Source: Astropecten irregularis (lineage: Eukaryota > Echinodermata > Asteroidea > Paxillosida > Astropectinidae). From it: 64,000 nucleotides of DNA. The notes below the pieces were generated by a model. The model had not been told where the DNA came from, searched no databases, and was given only the letters and a program-made list of their open reading frames with translations. Shown in pieces: positions 21,997-33,812 of the stretch (positions are counted from its first letter, which is position 1; each line of letters starts with the position of its first letter). The position numbers and the translations under genes were made by a program. The DNA is taken from positions 17,514,932 to 17,578,931 of the forward strand of contig OZ020254.1 of NCBI GenBank assembly GCA_963971285.1. Direction: 5' to 3'.

Positions 21997-22000
21997 TTAA

Positions 22001-22711
22001 ACTTCCCCGTATAGAATCAATAGCACCTCAGCAAGCGATTCCTTGTGTTGTACTAGGGCGCAAATGTCTTATCAGTGTAATAAGTAACAGTGTCATGACA
22101 TTGGTATATTTATGGAGCTATATAGAAGGTTATAGATGCTAGTAATTACACAAGTAATTATTTTAATCTTTCATCGCAGATGACAATCGAATACACATGA
22201 CAAATTTATGTTTTATACATACGGCTTTCAGTTGCTTGAACATAATTATTAATGTCTATAAGAGACCAATAATATCTCTGTCATTCGTGTGTAGACGAGA
22301 AAGCACCGTGCTCTATGTACATAGCTTTCACCTGTCTAAAGTCATGGTTATCTGGCCTGTGATGTTATGATATTGACGTTATATACCTAAGGGCATAAAT
22401 GGAAAACCTTTTTACTATACTGACGTATCGGCAGTTGTTTGGTTAAGGAGTACCTCTGTCTATTTTTACATATCAAATTGCATATAGAAAGGCACGGGTG
22501 TTCTGCGCCACTCTTTAAATCAACGTTCACGGAATCCATGACAATTGTTGTTTGTGAAATCTCCAGCCCACTAGAGAAACACTGAACTTGGGAGGTCAGT
22601 CACTTTATCAGCAAAGACGCAAAATATTAAAATCTCGCATAAATATAATATTTAAGGGATTATTGATTTTCGAGTCCGAGATGTGTCCAATTTGTCCATT
22701 AAATACAGATT
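22001..22711. other. No feature recognised
   Basis: AT-rich intergenic DNA without a supported gene or repeat. Confidence 0.6.
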
Positions 22712-23013
22712 CACGGGCAAAAATATCAAGGAAGATACAATGACAGTCATCTGTGAACATTTCAGTCCCACGGTGCCCACTCTTTGAGAAAACAGAGAGG
22801 AGCAGTCCACAGTATTTTTTAAGTCTTTTCTCTTTTATTTTTGATCTTTCAAAAGATCCAAAAGATTTTCGGTCGTTGTTTGACTGATTTCTGGATAAAT
22901 ACACAATTTCAGGCGAAAAGATTTTAACGGTATGTTTCTACCATCACCATCTTCATACCATGTAAGTTATACGTAAATCTGTGAACATTTCTGTCTTGGT
23001 TTCTTACCAAAAC
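22712..23013 (-). mobile_element. MITE-A copy, decayed ends
   Basis: Reverse. The body matches well (ACGGGCAAAAATATCAAGG, GTATGTTTCTACCATCACC) but neither terminus is clean. Confidence 0.7.
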
Positions 23014-23519
23014 GGTCATGACCTCTTTTAGATACCCTTTTTGTAGTTGGTGAATCATTTGAAATAGATTTCTAAGTTTGCTAAGATTTCAAGATTCCAT
23101 TCAATTTTTCACACAAAAAAAAAACAGAACAAAAGAGACGACGTTTCATTTCGCGCTTCTTTAAATAGGCGCCAAGAATCCTGTCACATTAACCGATTTC
23201 CTTCGAAACCTGAGCAAAGTACGGAACACTTTTTTATACATTCCTCGACTCAATGTCCTGCCATTTTGCCAGATCTCAGTCGCTTGAAGGTGTCATGCAT
23301 GTATAATACGTACACCAAGGCTAAACCATAATGAAGTCACGGAGACATTCTGGCAATATGAGAAGATAAGTACATGACTGAGATTGATTTTTATTGAGGG
23401 GAGAACGGCTATAATGGTGAATCGGGGAGAAAACACTTTTACAGGAATTTCCAAAATCCCGAAGCTGAAAATGAAATATATTTCCAACGGGAGCTGGTTT
23501 TGATCCAACCACGAGATAA

Positions 23520-23686
23520 AAATGTTTTTTGTCTTTGTTTTACTAATTTCTGGATAAATACACAATTTCAGGCGGACATATTTTAACCGTATGTTTCTAT
23601 ACTAGTACCTATTTCATAACCTAGAAGTTATACGTCAATCTGTGAACATTTATGTTTTTGTATGTTACCAATTCTGTACTGTTCCT
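23520..23686 (-). mobile_element. MITE-C right fragment
   Basis: TTCTGGATAAATACACAATT through TTACCAATTCTGTACTGTTCCT, followed by TTGA. Confidence 0.6.
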
Positions 23687-23919
23687 TTGAATGCCTAGTA
23701 AAGTCTGTGCTATTTTCAAAATCGCTCCGTTTTACATGTGACTTCCTTAAACTGTTTACGATTTGTGTGAAATTATTAAATGGCAACCAGTGATGAAATT
23801 AAAGGGGATGTTTCAAGTGACTGTGCAAATTTAAGGCAGAATGCAATTCTTGTATCATAGGGTGTGTCAAGCTCAACAAAGCTTAGAGCTGTTTCGTATA
23901 CTTGATATTGAATACTTAA

Positions 23920-24232
23920 AGGTACAATACATGATTGGTAAAGGTCACAGGACAGCACTCATACTTTGTCTGATAAAACTTGTACATGAAATAATAAACC
24001 TGCGGAAATTTGATCTCAATCGGACATCTGAGTCACGAAAAAAAAGCGAAAACCCGACTAATTATTGTTTAAATAAAACATGAAGAATAGTTTTGATCTT
24101 ACCTCGAGATCAAAACTGTTTTCGGTCTTTGTTTTACACATTTCTGGATAAATACAGCATTTGAGGTGAAAATATTTTAACGATATGTTTCTACCAGCAC
24201 CATCTTCATACCTTGAGTGAAAGGGGATAACT
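23920..24232 (-). mobile_element. MITE-C copy, right end lost
   Basis: Begins AGGTACAATACATGATTGG after TTAA (23916-23919). Runs through GACATCTGAGTCACG and a paired GATC block and fades near 24232. Confidence 0.72.
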
Positions 24233-24235
24233 AAA

Positions 24236-24485
24236 ACAACTCACTAGTGATGGTGTCCTTTATGTTTGTTCCAAAAATCGTTCGGACGAAAATCGTTCGG
24301 ACGAACGATTTTTGGAAAAAGACACTAAATCTTGATTTCCTTGAAAAACCCAGCATCTGATGAACCAAGATTTCCCATGGTGACTGTTTGCACTGTTTAC
24401 AAACTGTTTACAAACAAGTCCATTTTCTGTCTCAAACTCAATAATTTATTTTGGAGGCTTTTCAAATTCTATGTGCTCCCTTTAA
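24236..24485 (-). repeat. Repeat L, copy 1, with TCGTTCGGACGA palindromes
   Basis: Contains CCAAAAATCGTTCG ... CGAACGATTTTTGG (about 24272-24316) and CCCATGGTGACTGTTTGCAC; shared in reverse with 55480-55850. Confidence 0.72.
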
Positions 24486-24919
24486 CTCAGTATCGGTAAA
24501 AACGTAAGTGTTAAAAAACATAATTATCGTTTAAAATAGTCGCCTATAAATTCCTCTTGTTATCAGTTTGCATTTGGGAATTCGTGTGCGCTCAACGAAC
24601 ATCACCCTGTAACGGATTGAACTTTATAAATAAAAAACTAAATAATTAAGAGCGAACTTCAATTTATTATTTACAAATGGCTCCAGAAAGCCACTAAAGG
24701 TGACGGATTTATGATGCTGTGTAGATTTAACAAAACACAGAAGTTTGCACCTAATTCGTCATTGATGCAGTCAACGTATAATAAGGGATGTTGACCAGCA
24801 ATGTAGGCCCCGTGGGATTAGGTTTGTGCCTGGCCAAAAATTGAAATTCTCGCACCGCCTCGAAGACTGTTAATAATTGATTGAGGATTCTCGAGCGTGT
24901 TGTAGACATGTACATGTAC

Positions 24920-25063
24920 AATGGGAGACTTTGGAGAATCGGTCTTGAGTCAACAGCGCACGCACACACCATGCTTTCGCAATTGTGAGCATGCGCGCGT
25001 TGTCTTGCGCGTGCGTGCGCGTGCGCTGTTGTCTTGAAGACCGGTTCTCCAAAGTCTCCCATT
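24920..25063. mobile_element. MITE-E hairpin element, copy 2
   Basis: Same structure, ends AATGGGAGACTTTGGAGAA / TTCTCCAAAGTCTCCCATT. Confidence 0.87.
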
Positions 25064-25390
25064 ACCTGCAAATTTCATGCAACAGTATTATCATAGATAA
25101 TTTGAATATTGTCTGATTTGTTTGGGAATCGCCACCTTTTCATACAATGCTTTGTGATAATTTTTCTCATTTTATACTAATACTTTTCATTTTATGTCGT
25201 TTTTTTTCCCACATTAATGCAATCATTTTCATTTCCAGTCATTTTTTCTTTGTTCATTTTTCAATGATTTTCATTTTATTTGGTTCGTTGATTGTTTCTA
25301 TGTTTTCAGTTCGGTTTGTCAAAAATTTACTGCTGATCTCAGGGTGTTTTGGAAATGCAGATTTTGTGAACAGTTTCTGGACAATTTGAT

Positions 25391-25582
25391 ATTTTTGTAG
25401 CATACCAAAACAATAATCTTCACAGATTTACCTATAACTTACAGGGTATAAAGATGGTGATGGTAGAAACATTTTCCGTTAATATGGTTCTCCATGAAAT
25501 AATATATGTTCCATAAAAGAGTACAACCAAAGACCAAAAATAGTTTTGATCTTCGGTATATCAAAACTCCTGTGAATAGATT
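25391..25582 (+). mobile_element. Truncated MITE-A/C left part
   Basis: Forward fragment (GATTTACCTATAACTTACAG, GGTGATGGTAGAAAC) that ends where the full copy at 25587 begins. Confidence 0.65.
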
Positions 25583-25586
25583 TTAA

Positions 25587-25942
25587 AGGTAGTTTCATAC
25601 TTTGGTAGCATACCGAAACAGAAATGTTCACAGATTTACCTGTAACTTACAGGGAATAAAGATGGTGATGGTAGAAACATACCGTTAAAGTTGTTCTGCC
25701 TGAATTTCTGTATTTATCCAGAAAAGTCTAGAACCAGTGACCAAAATTAGTTTGATCTTTTAAAGATCAAAAATAAAAGGGAAAAGACTTAAGAAATTCC
25801 TTTGCCGTTTTTCACTGTTTTCTCAGAAAGTGGGCACCGCATGGGACTGGAAATTTCACAGATGACTGTTATTGTATCTTTCCTGATATTTTTGCCCATG
25901 AATCTTCATTTCTTTGACAAAAAGCAAAGTATGAAGCTACCT
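25587..25942 (+). mobile_element. MITE-A full copy (356 bp)
   Basis: Forward, TTAA at 25583-25586 and 25943-25946, central GATCTTTTAAAGATC intact. A good reference copy for the family. Confidence 0.9.
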
Positions 25943-27572
25943 TTAATCTAATAAAAGAAGAAAATTCTGTCAAATACTTGACAACACTGTACAAGCAGGT
26001 GTGTTCTGCAGACCTGTGAAATGTTCTGTGCACACTGCAGTTGTCAATTCTAGGTCCTGCAGAAGAGGACCGGTTTAGTTAACGCGCCAGTTCTCCTATT
26101 TAACGAGCGGCGTTGCTGAGTGGCAAAAGCGAACGAAGCGGCCAACATCAGACAACTATGAGCGTCTCCCGCTGGGGCGATGTTATTTTGGTCGTCTCCG
26201 TTTTACACATGATTACATTTTCGACCACATTCCACATTATGGCTTCTTCAGTTGAAATGTTGACCAGACTGTAAATACGTTCCACCCTCCTCAGCCGACT
26301 GCACGGTGCCACCTTTATAGAATCGAGATTGAATCATTTTGCCCTAAGCATCACAATTACCGGGGCCTTCCGATTCTTAATGGACTTTTATATTTCTTGT
26401 GTGTTAGTTTCTCTGGCATTTGCAAGATGAAAGTTAAAGGTAGACGACACGACGTATCTGTGTATGGCTTGTATAGCTGAGAAGACGCTCGATACTACTT
26501 TTGAGCAGAGCGGTTTGTTTTACACTTGGAAGCGCAAAGCAAACAAAAATGGCTGACTTTGCCGAAGGTCACGTCATTATTCCTGTGAATTTGTCTTCGA
26601 TGATGCCTGAAGTATTTGATTATAATGGTTTTGCAGACTGGTATTATTATTACAGGGAATGGATCATTAGGGAGACTTTCTCATTGGGTCTCATTTACTT
26701 AAAGGGTCTGTGCATAGGAATATTATGGCTTGAACATGTGCCAACAAGCAACTGTTTATGGGCCTGTGATTTTACCCACTTCCTCACACTGTTTTTTTTA
26801 GGGTGAGAATAGGTAATTTTGTTGGTATGCTAATTAGAATTTCCATATTCATGAGCAAAACTGTGATGTCATCCAGGTAACCCAATTGATTTGTGCAGAA
26901 CAAGTTTGGGCTGTTTTATACGACCTTTTCCTCCTCGACATGTTTTGTGTGCTGAATATGTTCCTTTCACTCAACTGGTGGTGTAGTATTGTTGCCAAAT
27001 CATTTCTGTGAGTTTGCCTCTTAATTTTTTATGTTTTTACATCATATTTTTGCTGTTGGTTCCCCACATGAGCATGCAAAATGCTGGTTGGAAACCAAAA
27101 TAAGACTTGCCATTCATTATCTGTCAGTAAATTCTCTGAATGAAGGCAATAAAATAACCTGACTGAAAAAAAAAACACTCCATGAACCCTTTAATATTTA
27201 GATTTAACCGACGAGGACAACTAGACAAGCTTTGCTTGATTACATTTCCTTATTTGAAAACACAATGAAGGGAAAGGTGCAAATAGGTCGTGACCAGTGT
27301 CGTTCTGTCGCATGTCTGGCGTGTTTCTGTGCATGGAAAACGATATTTCGGTCAATTGTTTTGCCATTCTTAACGCAACGAATGAGGTGTAATGTTACAA
27401 GTTGATGATTTGTACCCACTCGCTAAAGTCATGTGCGATCACGCAGCCTTACATTCGACCCTAAGGGCAGGGATTCGATCTGCTGTCCAATTCTCGAGTA
27501 TATCAAGGAGATTTGGTTTCCACTTAATGACTACAAGTTTGCCTATGTTTTCACCTTGGCGAACTAACTCCT
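25943..27572. other. Intergenic, mostly unassigned
   Basis: A 101-codon frame at 26501-26806 overlaps repeat K, so I do not call it a gene. 26437 onward begins with TTAA-AGGTAGACGACACG, perhaps another element end. Confidence 0.55.
26703..26886 (+). repeat. Repeat K, copy 1
   Basis: AGGGTCTGTGCATAGGAAT after TTAA, through CATATTCATGAGCAAA to GGTAACCC. Matches 59706-59884 reversed. Confidence 0.78.
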
Positions 27573-27576
27573 TTAA

Positions 27577-27981
27577 AGGGCATGTACAACATCTGTGAAA
27601 TTGACAGAGCAGCTGTAGGCTGCTCATAATTCGATGCCGTGGAATAAACACAAACCTGTGAAATTGTCAGCTTTATAACATCACCGAAAACAGTAGAAAG
27701 CGACGGAATACCGTTGCAATTGTACGCCAAATTGTGTGGGGGAGAAAAGGTCTCATTTTTGATCTTCCAAAGATCAAACATGTTTTACACTCTTTTGTAA
27801 AGATAAAAAATAAAAGAGAAAAGACTTAAGAAATACTGTGGCCTTTTCCCCTCTGATTTCTCATAAAGTAGGCACCGAATGGGACTGACATTTTCTCAGA
27901 TGACTGTTACTGTATCTGTCTTGATATTTTTTACCAAAGAATCTGCATTTCTTTGACAAAAACCAAAGTATGATATTACCT
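27577..27981 (+). mobile_element. Chimeric MITE (C left, A right)
   Basis: Left terminus AGGGCATGTACAACA after TTAA (27573-27576); right terminus is typical MITE-A (CCAAAGTATGATATTACCT) before TTAA 27982-27985. The two ends no longer match each other. Confidence 0.7.
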
Positions 27982-28581
27982 TTAAAAAAGGATAGAAAGG
28001 CCTTCCCACCTTTGTTCAACAAGGCAGATGTTTAGAAGCTTACGGTGTATGTATGTTACAAACAGCTGGGGTAAGGCCTATAATTTAACGTGTTTACGCC
28101 ACAGGATATAGGCTCGAATGAGATGGCATGAAATGCAATGAACTATACAAACTCCACATGGAGATGAGCATCCATCAGACTGACGAAATGAACGACATTA
28201 AAGAAAAGGAAAAGAAAAAAGGCCTAAGAGGAAGCCAATAGATTGCCATCTGTCTTCACTAGTATATTACTTGTTAGAAGGTTGGCGATTGTACTATCTT
28301 ATCTCGTTTCTCATCACGGTTTCAAACCCATCGCAAGTTCCACCGACAGAAATCGCTCCAGTTTATGGCCAGGGATGCACTGCTTTTTCCAGTCGGCATT
28401 TTTACTGAACAATATAAGTGATCGCATTAAGTTGATTGAAAAATTACATTTGATTCAATATTATGGCTATTAAATGTGGCCCTTTTACAATAAAGGTATA
28501 GTTACACACTATCATACTATACTAACATACTATAACTAGTAACATACCCAAACCGAAATCAAACACCGAAGATATACTTAA

Positions 28582-28919
28582 AGGTACTGTCATATTTTGG
28601 TAGAAAACAAAATAGAAATGTTCACAGATTTACGTATAACTTTAAGCGTCTTAAGATGGTGATGGTAGAAACATACCGTAAACATATTTCCGGCTGAAGT
28701 ACTGTATTTATCTAGAAATTAGTGAAACAAAGACCGAAAACAGTTTTGATATCGGGGTGAGATCAAAATCTCTGTGAATAGATTTGAAAATACCGTGAGT
28801 GTTTTTCACTATATTCTACAGTTTCTGATGAAACAGGTTTTGTTTTTATTCCATGACAAATCAAACTATGAACAGTCTGCAGCTGTTCTGTCACCTTTAC
28901 CAATCCTGTATCATGCCTT
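28582..28919 (+). mobile_element. Chimeric MITE (A left, C right)
   Basis: Left terminus AGGTACTGTCATATTTTGG after TTAA (28578-28581); right end is the C type (CACCTTTACCAATCCTG). The mirror of the 27577 chimera. Confidence 0.7.
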
Positions 28920-28935
28920 TAGAAGTCGGCTTTAA

Positions 28936-29294
28936 AGGTACTATCATACTTTGGTTTTTATCACAGAAATACAGATTCACGGGCAAACATATCAAGACAG
29001 ATACAGTGACAATCATCTGTGAAAATTCCAGTTCCATATACGGTTCCCACATTTTGGGGAAACAGCCACAGTACATGTATTTCTGAAGTCTTTTCTCTTT
29101 TATTGTTGATCTTTTAAAAGATCTAAAAGATTTTCGGTCGTTGTTTTACTATAATTTCTGAATAAATACACCATTTCATGCGGAACAATGTTAACGGTAT
29201 GTTTCTGCCACCACCATCTTCATACCCTGAAAGTTATATACGTTTATCTGTGAACATTTATGTTTTGGTTTCTTACCCAAGTATGATAGTACCT
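28936..29294 (-). mobile_element. MITE-A full copy
   Basis: Reverse, TTAA at 28932-28935 and 29295-29298. Outside the TTAAs, AGAAGTCGGC on the left and GAAGTTGGC on the right resemble each other. Confidence 0.85.
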
Positions 29295-29791
29295 TTAAGA
29301 AGTTGGCTTTTCCAGACTCGTGGGAATTTTTTTTCTTAATGTGAATAATGCGAGAGGGCGCTGTTTGTCTCATGTCAAAATTTTTCCCTTTGTAAAGTTC
29401 ATCACCCGTCTCTAGGACAGGTCCTGGTGCACATCTTCATTATGTGTTCGATTGGAATACTTTCTGGCCGGTGTCTTCTTTCCCGTTGATAGTGATTCGA
29501 TTGATTTGGTCTCAGGTATACCGTCTGAAGTTGATACCAGGAGCATGTTGCCAACGAAGGGGTCGGTGAACACGATCTTTGAAACAAAGCTCGTGTTTCA
29601 AAATAAGAGGAATGCTTGGCAGTCAGTAAGAAAGGTCAGGCCTCCTAGCTCTATGTCTGTCTTAAGAGGAGGTGGCGTGTGCTTTGACTTCTTTATAGGC
29701 CTATGTCTTCTAATATCGATAGGTTGATTACTACAAGTAAACTTGGCAGTTCAAGTGAAAGTCTTAAACACTGGAGTGAACCCTGACAGCC

Positions 29792-29907
29792 AATGGGAGA
29801 CTTTTGAGAACCGGTCAACAGCGCAGGCGCAAAACAAGGCGCGCATGCTCACAATTGCGTGCGTGTGCGCTGTTAACTTGAAGACCGGTTCTCAAAAGTC
29901 TCCAATT
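29792..29907. mobile_element. MITE-E hairpin element, copy 3
   Basis: Shorter, with part of one inner arm deleted. Ends AATGGGAGACTTTTGAGAA and TTCTCAAAAGTCTCCAATT. A lone half-end (GAATGGGAGACTTTTGAG) follows at 30139-30165. Confidence 0.83.
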
Positions 29908-30174
29908 CTAAATCAAATTTTTTGATCCAAGGTTTACTACTACTATGTCGGCCGGGGAGACATTTCGATTTAACCAATGCCTACTCGGTCATCATGAACA
30001 TATCCCCTCCAGGCCATTCTATCCAACATGACAGTCCTTAGCTCCTCGGTGTTGTCTAGGCCAGTGTCCCTCTTCAGCATTCCAATGTAGTTTGTTTGAT
30101 TTCGACCACGTTTTCTTCTTCCTTGGCGTGGTTCCCAGAGAATGGGAGACTTTTGAGAATCGGCATTCATGTCA

Positions 30175-30329
30175 ACATGTCAATTGAGTCGGGTTTTCGG
30201 TGTTTTCTCGTGACTCAGATGTCCGATTGAGCTCAAATTTTCCACAGGTGTGTTTGTTATAATGTACATGTCGGATTAGACAACATTGTTTGATTATTGG
30301 GTCACCTCTACAAATCATGTATTATACCT
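30175..30329 (+). mobile_element. MITE-C right part
   Basis: From GTTTTCTCGTGACTCAGATG to AAATCATGTATTATACCT, then TTAA 30330-30333. Confidence 0.65.
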
Positions 30330-30967
30330 TTAATGCGCCGATTAGTGACTTGAAAATGAGATTTGATCAATTTTACCTCCAGAATGTTTCTCTGAGTACA
30401 TGTTTTCACGTAGTATTCCATCCATATACGAACGACTGCATTGTATATTACATGCAGTAATGATATGCCCACCTAGGGAACATTGCCTTCAGGGCCTTGA
30501 GTGGGCTTCATAGCTCATTGCAATTTAAAACGTGCTGACGGCTTTCAGCTTCAAATAGAGATGCTCAACAAGGATAAAGAAGCACATAAATACAATCCCC
30601 AGGCAAGCCTTCAGACTAATGATTGTGTTCTTGGACAATATTATAGCAATTTCACTCATAAATTTCCCAGTGGCCCACCGAATCACTCGGTTGTGATTTG
30701 GCAGAAGAAGAAGATGACATTTTTCTCATTTTATTATTCCCTGCACTGGGGACTAAAATTGTAGTCTTGTCAAATACTAATAGCCTTAAGTATATAGTAT
30801 TTCTCAAATGTGTTTGTTTTTGCTTAAAGCAAATCCTGTTCTTAAGCCATCTTTATTACTTCAAATTCCCTCTGTGCACAAGCATCGATTTGAGAGTGTT
30901 TTTCTCGCTTTTAGATATGTGTGGGTTTTTTTTTTACTTCTTTGAATGATGCATCGCAGTTTGCACT

Positions 30968-31104
30968 AAAGGTAAAAATTATTTTAATCGTTTCTAGATA
31001 AATACAGCATTTCAGGGAGAAACAATTCTTACGGTATGTTTATACCATCACCATCTTTATACCCTGTACATTTTTAGGTTAACTTGTAAAGATTGATACT
31101 GCCT
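30968..31104 (-). mobile_element. MITE-A right part
   Basis: Reverse fragment from ATAAATACAGCATTTCAGGG to GATACTGCCT. Its TTAA (31105-31108) is shared with the next copy. Confidence 0.65.
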
Positions 31105-31108
31105 TTAA

Positions 31109-31418
31109 AGGTAATATCATACTTTTTATCAAAGAAATGCAGATTCATGGCCAAAAATATCAAGAAAGATACATTAACAGTCATCTTTGAAATTTTCAGT
31201 CCCATCCGGTGCCCACGTTTTGAGCAAAGAGTAAAAAAAAGTCCTCTCTGTTATATTTTTTATCTTTAAAAGATCAAAAATAATTGTGGTGAATGATTTT
31301 TCTCTTTTCTGGATAAATACAGCATTTTAGGCAGAAACAATTTTAACAGTATGTTTAACAAATCACAATCTTTATATCGTGTAAGTTATAGGTGAATATG
31401 TGAAGATTGATACTACTT
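31109..31418 (-). mobile_element. MITE-A copy
   Basis: Reverse, between TTAA 31105-31108 and 31419-31422. Somewhat shortened right terminus (GATACTACT). Confidence 0.8.
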
Positions 31419-32069
31419 TTAACAATGTGCTGCCCACACTCCAGTATTAGGCGATTTTCAATTCCAATCCATTTCAACAAAATGTTGAAGATGTTTTGCA
31501 AGGAATACACCGATCCATTAGGCCACGCCCACCATAGCAACGTCCAAGCAACAACGCACACGCGCACGCACATAACGTGTCACGATCGGCCACCCACGAA
31601 GCATCGCATACTCTCAACCACAGAACGCACCTATCTCTGTTGGACTTTGGTTTTGCAAAAGGCCAAAAATGTACATTTCCTCTCAGCCAGGGCATCGAGA
31701 GTCACAAATATAATGTAAGTATAAACAATGCTTGACCATGGTTCAAAATAAAACTCGGGTTTGTCATAGAATTGCCCGCACGTACATACGAAACAAAAGT
31801 AAACTCAACGAAAAGTGTGAAGTAAAGAATACACAATTTAACAAATTTTGTCGGACAAAATGGCGGCAATTTGTCGGACCTTAAAAAACGCGTTGTGATT
31901 GGTCAATTTTTCAGGGGGCGTGGCCTACTGGATCGGTGTATTGGAAAGATATAATAATTATAGAAAAAAATTCCTCCTGTAAAATAATTTGATGCATGGC
32001 TTATACACTCCCTGAAAATTGTGTAATGTAAAACCATGGGACGAATCTGCTTACCCCTGCCGCTTACAA

Positions 32070-32318
32070 ACAGGGGCCATTTTCACTGTCCTGCTAAGCA
32101 CAAAAAAATGGCTAACCATGAAATTTCTTTCTTAATATACACAAGATTAAAAACAAAATTTCCAGACGTTGTGTATCACTTGTGATTGTTCTTTGGCTGT
32201 TGTTCGCTGACCATGAATATCAAAAGGAATTTTTAATGCTGGTTTGTTTTATTGAGCAAGACATTTTGTGCTAAGCAATTTATTGTTTTGTGCTTAAAAG
32301 CTCCATGACATTGGTCCC
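32070..32318. mobile_element. MITE-F copy
   Basis: Ends GGGGCCATTTTCACTG... and ...CTCCATGACATTGGTCCC; interior like the 168 copy in opposite orientation. Confidence 0.72.
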
Positions 32319-32404
32319 ATGTTGATCTGCACATTTTTTTGTGACTTTATGTCTTGAATTATGGAATTCCTTAATCCGACTATGTACAGGACATGTTGCT
32401 TTAA

Positions 32405-32722
32405 AGGAATAATACAGAATTGGTAAAGGTGACAGAACAGCTGCTGTCTGTTCATAATTTGATTTGAAATTTTCGCTCATGTCTTCATCGGAAACTATAA
32501 ACTGAAAAAAAAACAGTGAAAAAAGCTCACGGAGTTTTGATCTCACTCCGAGATCTAAACTGTTGTTGGTTTTTTACTCATTTCTGGATAAATACAGCAT
32601 TTCAGGCGGAAAACAAGATAACGGTATGCTTTTACCATCATAATCTTTATACCTTGTAAGTTATACGAATAAGTCTGTGAGCATTTCTGTTTCGGTTTCC
32701 TACAAAAGTATGGGCAGTACTT
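32405..32722 (-). mobile_element. MITE-C copy
   Basis: Begins AGGAATAATACAGAATTGG after TTAA 32401-32404. Body typical, with an ACTCCGAGATC palindrome in the middle; right terminus decayed. Confidence 0.7.
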
Positions 32723-33394
32723 TTCTTCTGTATCACATTTTTAAATCTCGTAATAATTCAGAAGTGTAATTCACGTGATTTTATACTCACAACATTCGTA
32801 TGTGAGTAATACAATGTATTATTTATATACAAGAAAAAGAAATGTAAATTTGATCGAAGGAGGTTTTTGGATTTCTTCACACACGCTTTCCCACTGGCTG
32901 TCTGAAACAAGATATCGTGTCTGTATATACGAATTGTAACCCAAGGAGAGACTTAAAGTTTAGCGTGAAGTGAAAAAGCAAGAAGGAAAATCTAGGTCAA
33001 TCTCTTAACCTCAAATGACTAGAATGTTCCCTGACACGAACCTGGAGTTTTCATAATTTGGAACTTTGAATGATATATTTACATTCCCTGGTTCAAATTC
33101 TTTCGGAGATCATGTGTTCTGCAGCTGTTCCGCAACTGTGGAACTCAGTCCCTATCAACATCAGGAATGTTTCTTCTGTCTGTATTTTTGGGGAGCGTCT
33201 TCAAACGTTCTTTTTCTCGTAACATTCGTCTTTGTTTCTCTGAATATTGTGTGCAGTGGTTCGAAATTTTTGTCAAGGCGCGTTTTAGATACCTGTTGTT
33301 TTTTTCATCGTTTTCATTTAAAAATTTATGATAATAATAATATTTATATTCACATTGCGCATCTACTATATGAATATACTCTACTCCAATTTAT

Positions 33395-33715
33395 TGTTAT
33401 CCCTGGTCATTTGGCCATAATTTACACTCCTGTAACCATCTCAACTCCCTGGGAGTATATTACAGCCCGTGCTACAATAGGGCGCACATAGGTTTTATCA
33501 AACCCCAAAGCCAACACTAAAACCTCGCAGGTACCCATTTACACCTGGGTAAAGAGGAGCAATATGCGGCAAAGCGTCTTGCTCAAGGATGCAAGCACCA
33601 CTAGCCCATGGCTGGATTCGAACCCATTGTAGATTAACCACAAGACCCTGAGTACGACACGCCAGACCAATTTAGGCCACAGCACAGCACCGCTAATTGA
33701 ATAGAAACAACGTAT
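33395..33715 (-). mobile_element. tRNA-derived SINE
   Basis: Reverse copy of the 12715 family: GGATTCGAACCC head at about 33612 and the body GGGAGTATATTACAGCCC. Confidence 0.8.
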
Positions 33716-33726
33716 CCTACCAACGT

Positions 33727-33812
33727 AGGGATGGATGGCTCAGTTGGTAGAGCCCCTGTACGGTACTCAGGAGGTCGCCGGTTCGAATCCCGCTCCTCCT
33801 TGTTCACTTTTC
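33727..33812 (+). repeat. tRNA-like SINE unit
   Basis: ATGGCTCAGTTGGTAGAGCC ... GGTTCGAATCCCGC with the same CACTTTTCAATGA tail; the acceptor arms do not pair. Confidence 0.7.

Noticed and set aside
26501-26806. A 101-codon plus-strand open frame starting MSRAVCFTLG
   Set aside because: Its second half lies in repeat K, which occurs reversed at 59706-59884; no family similarity or splice context.
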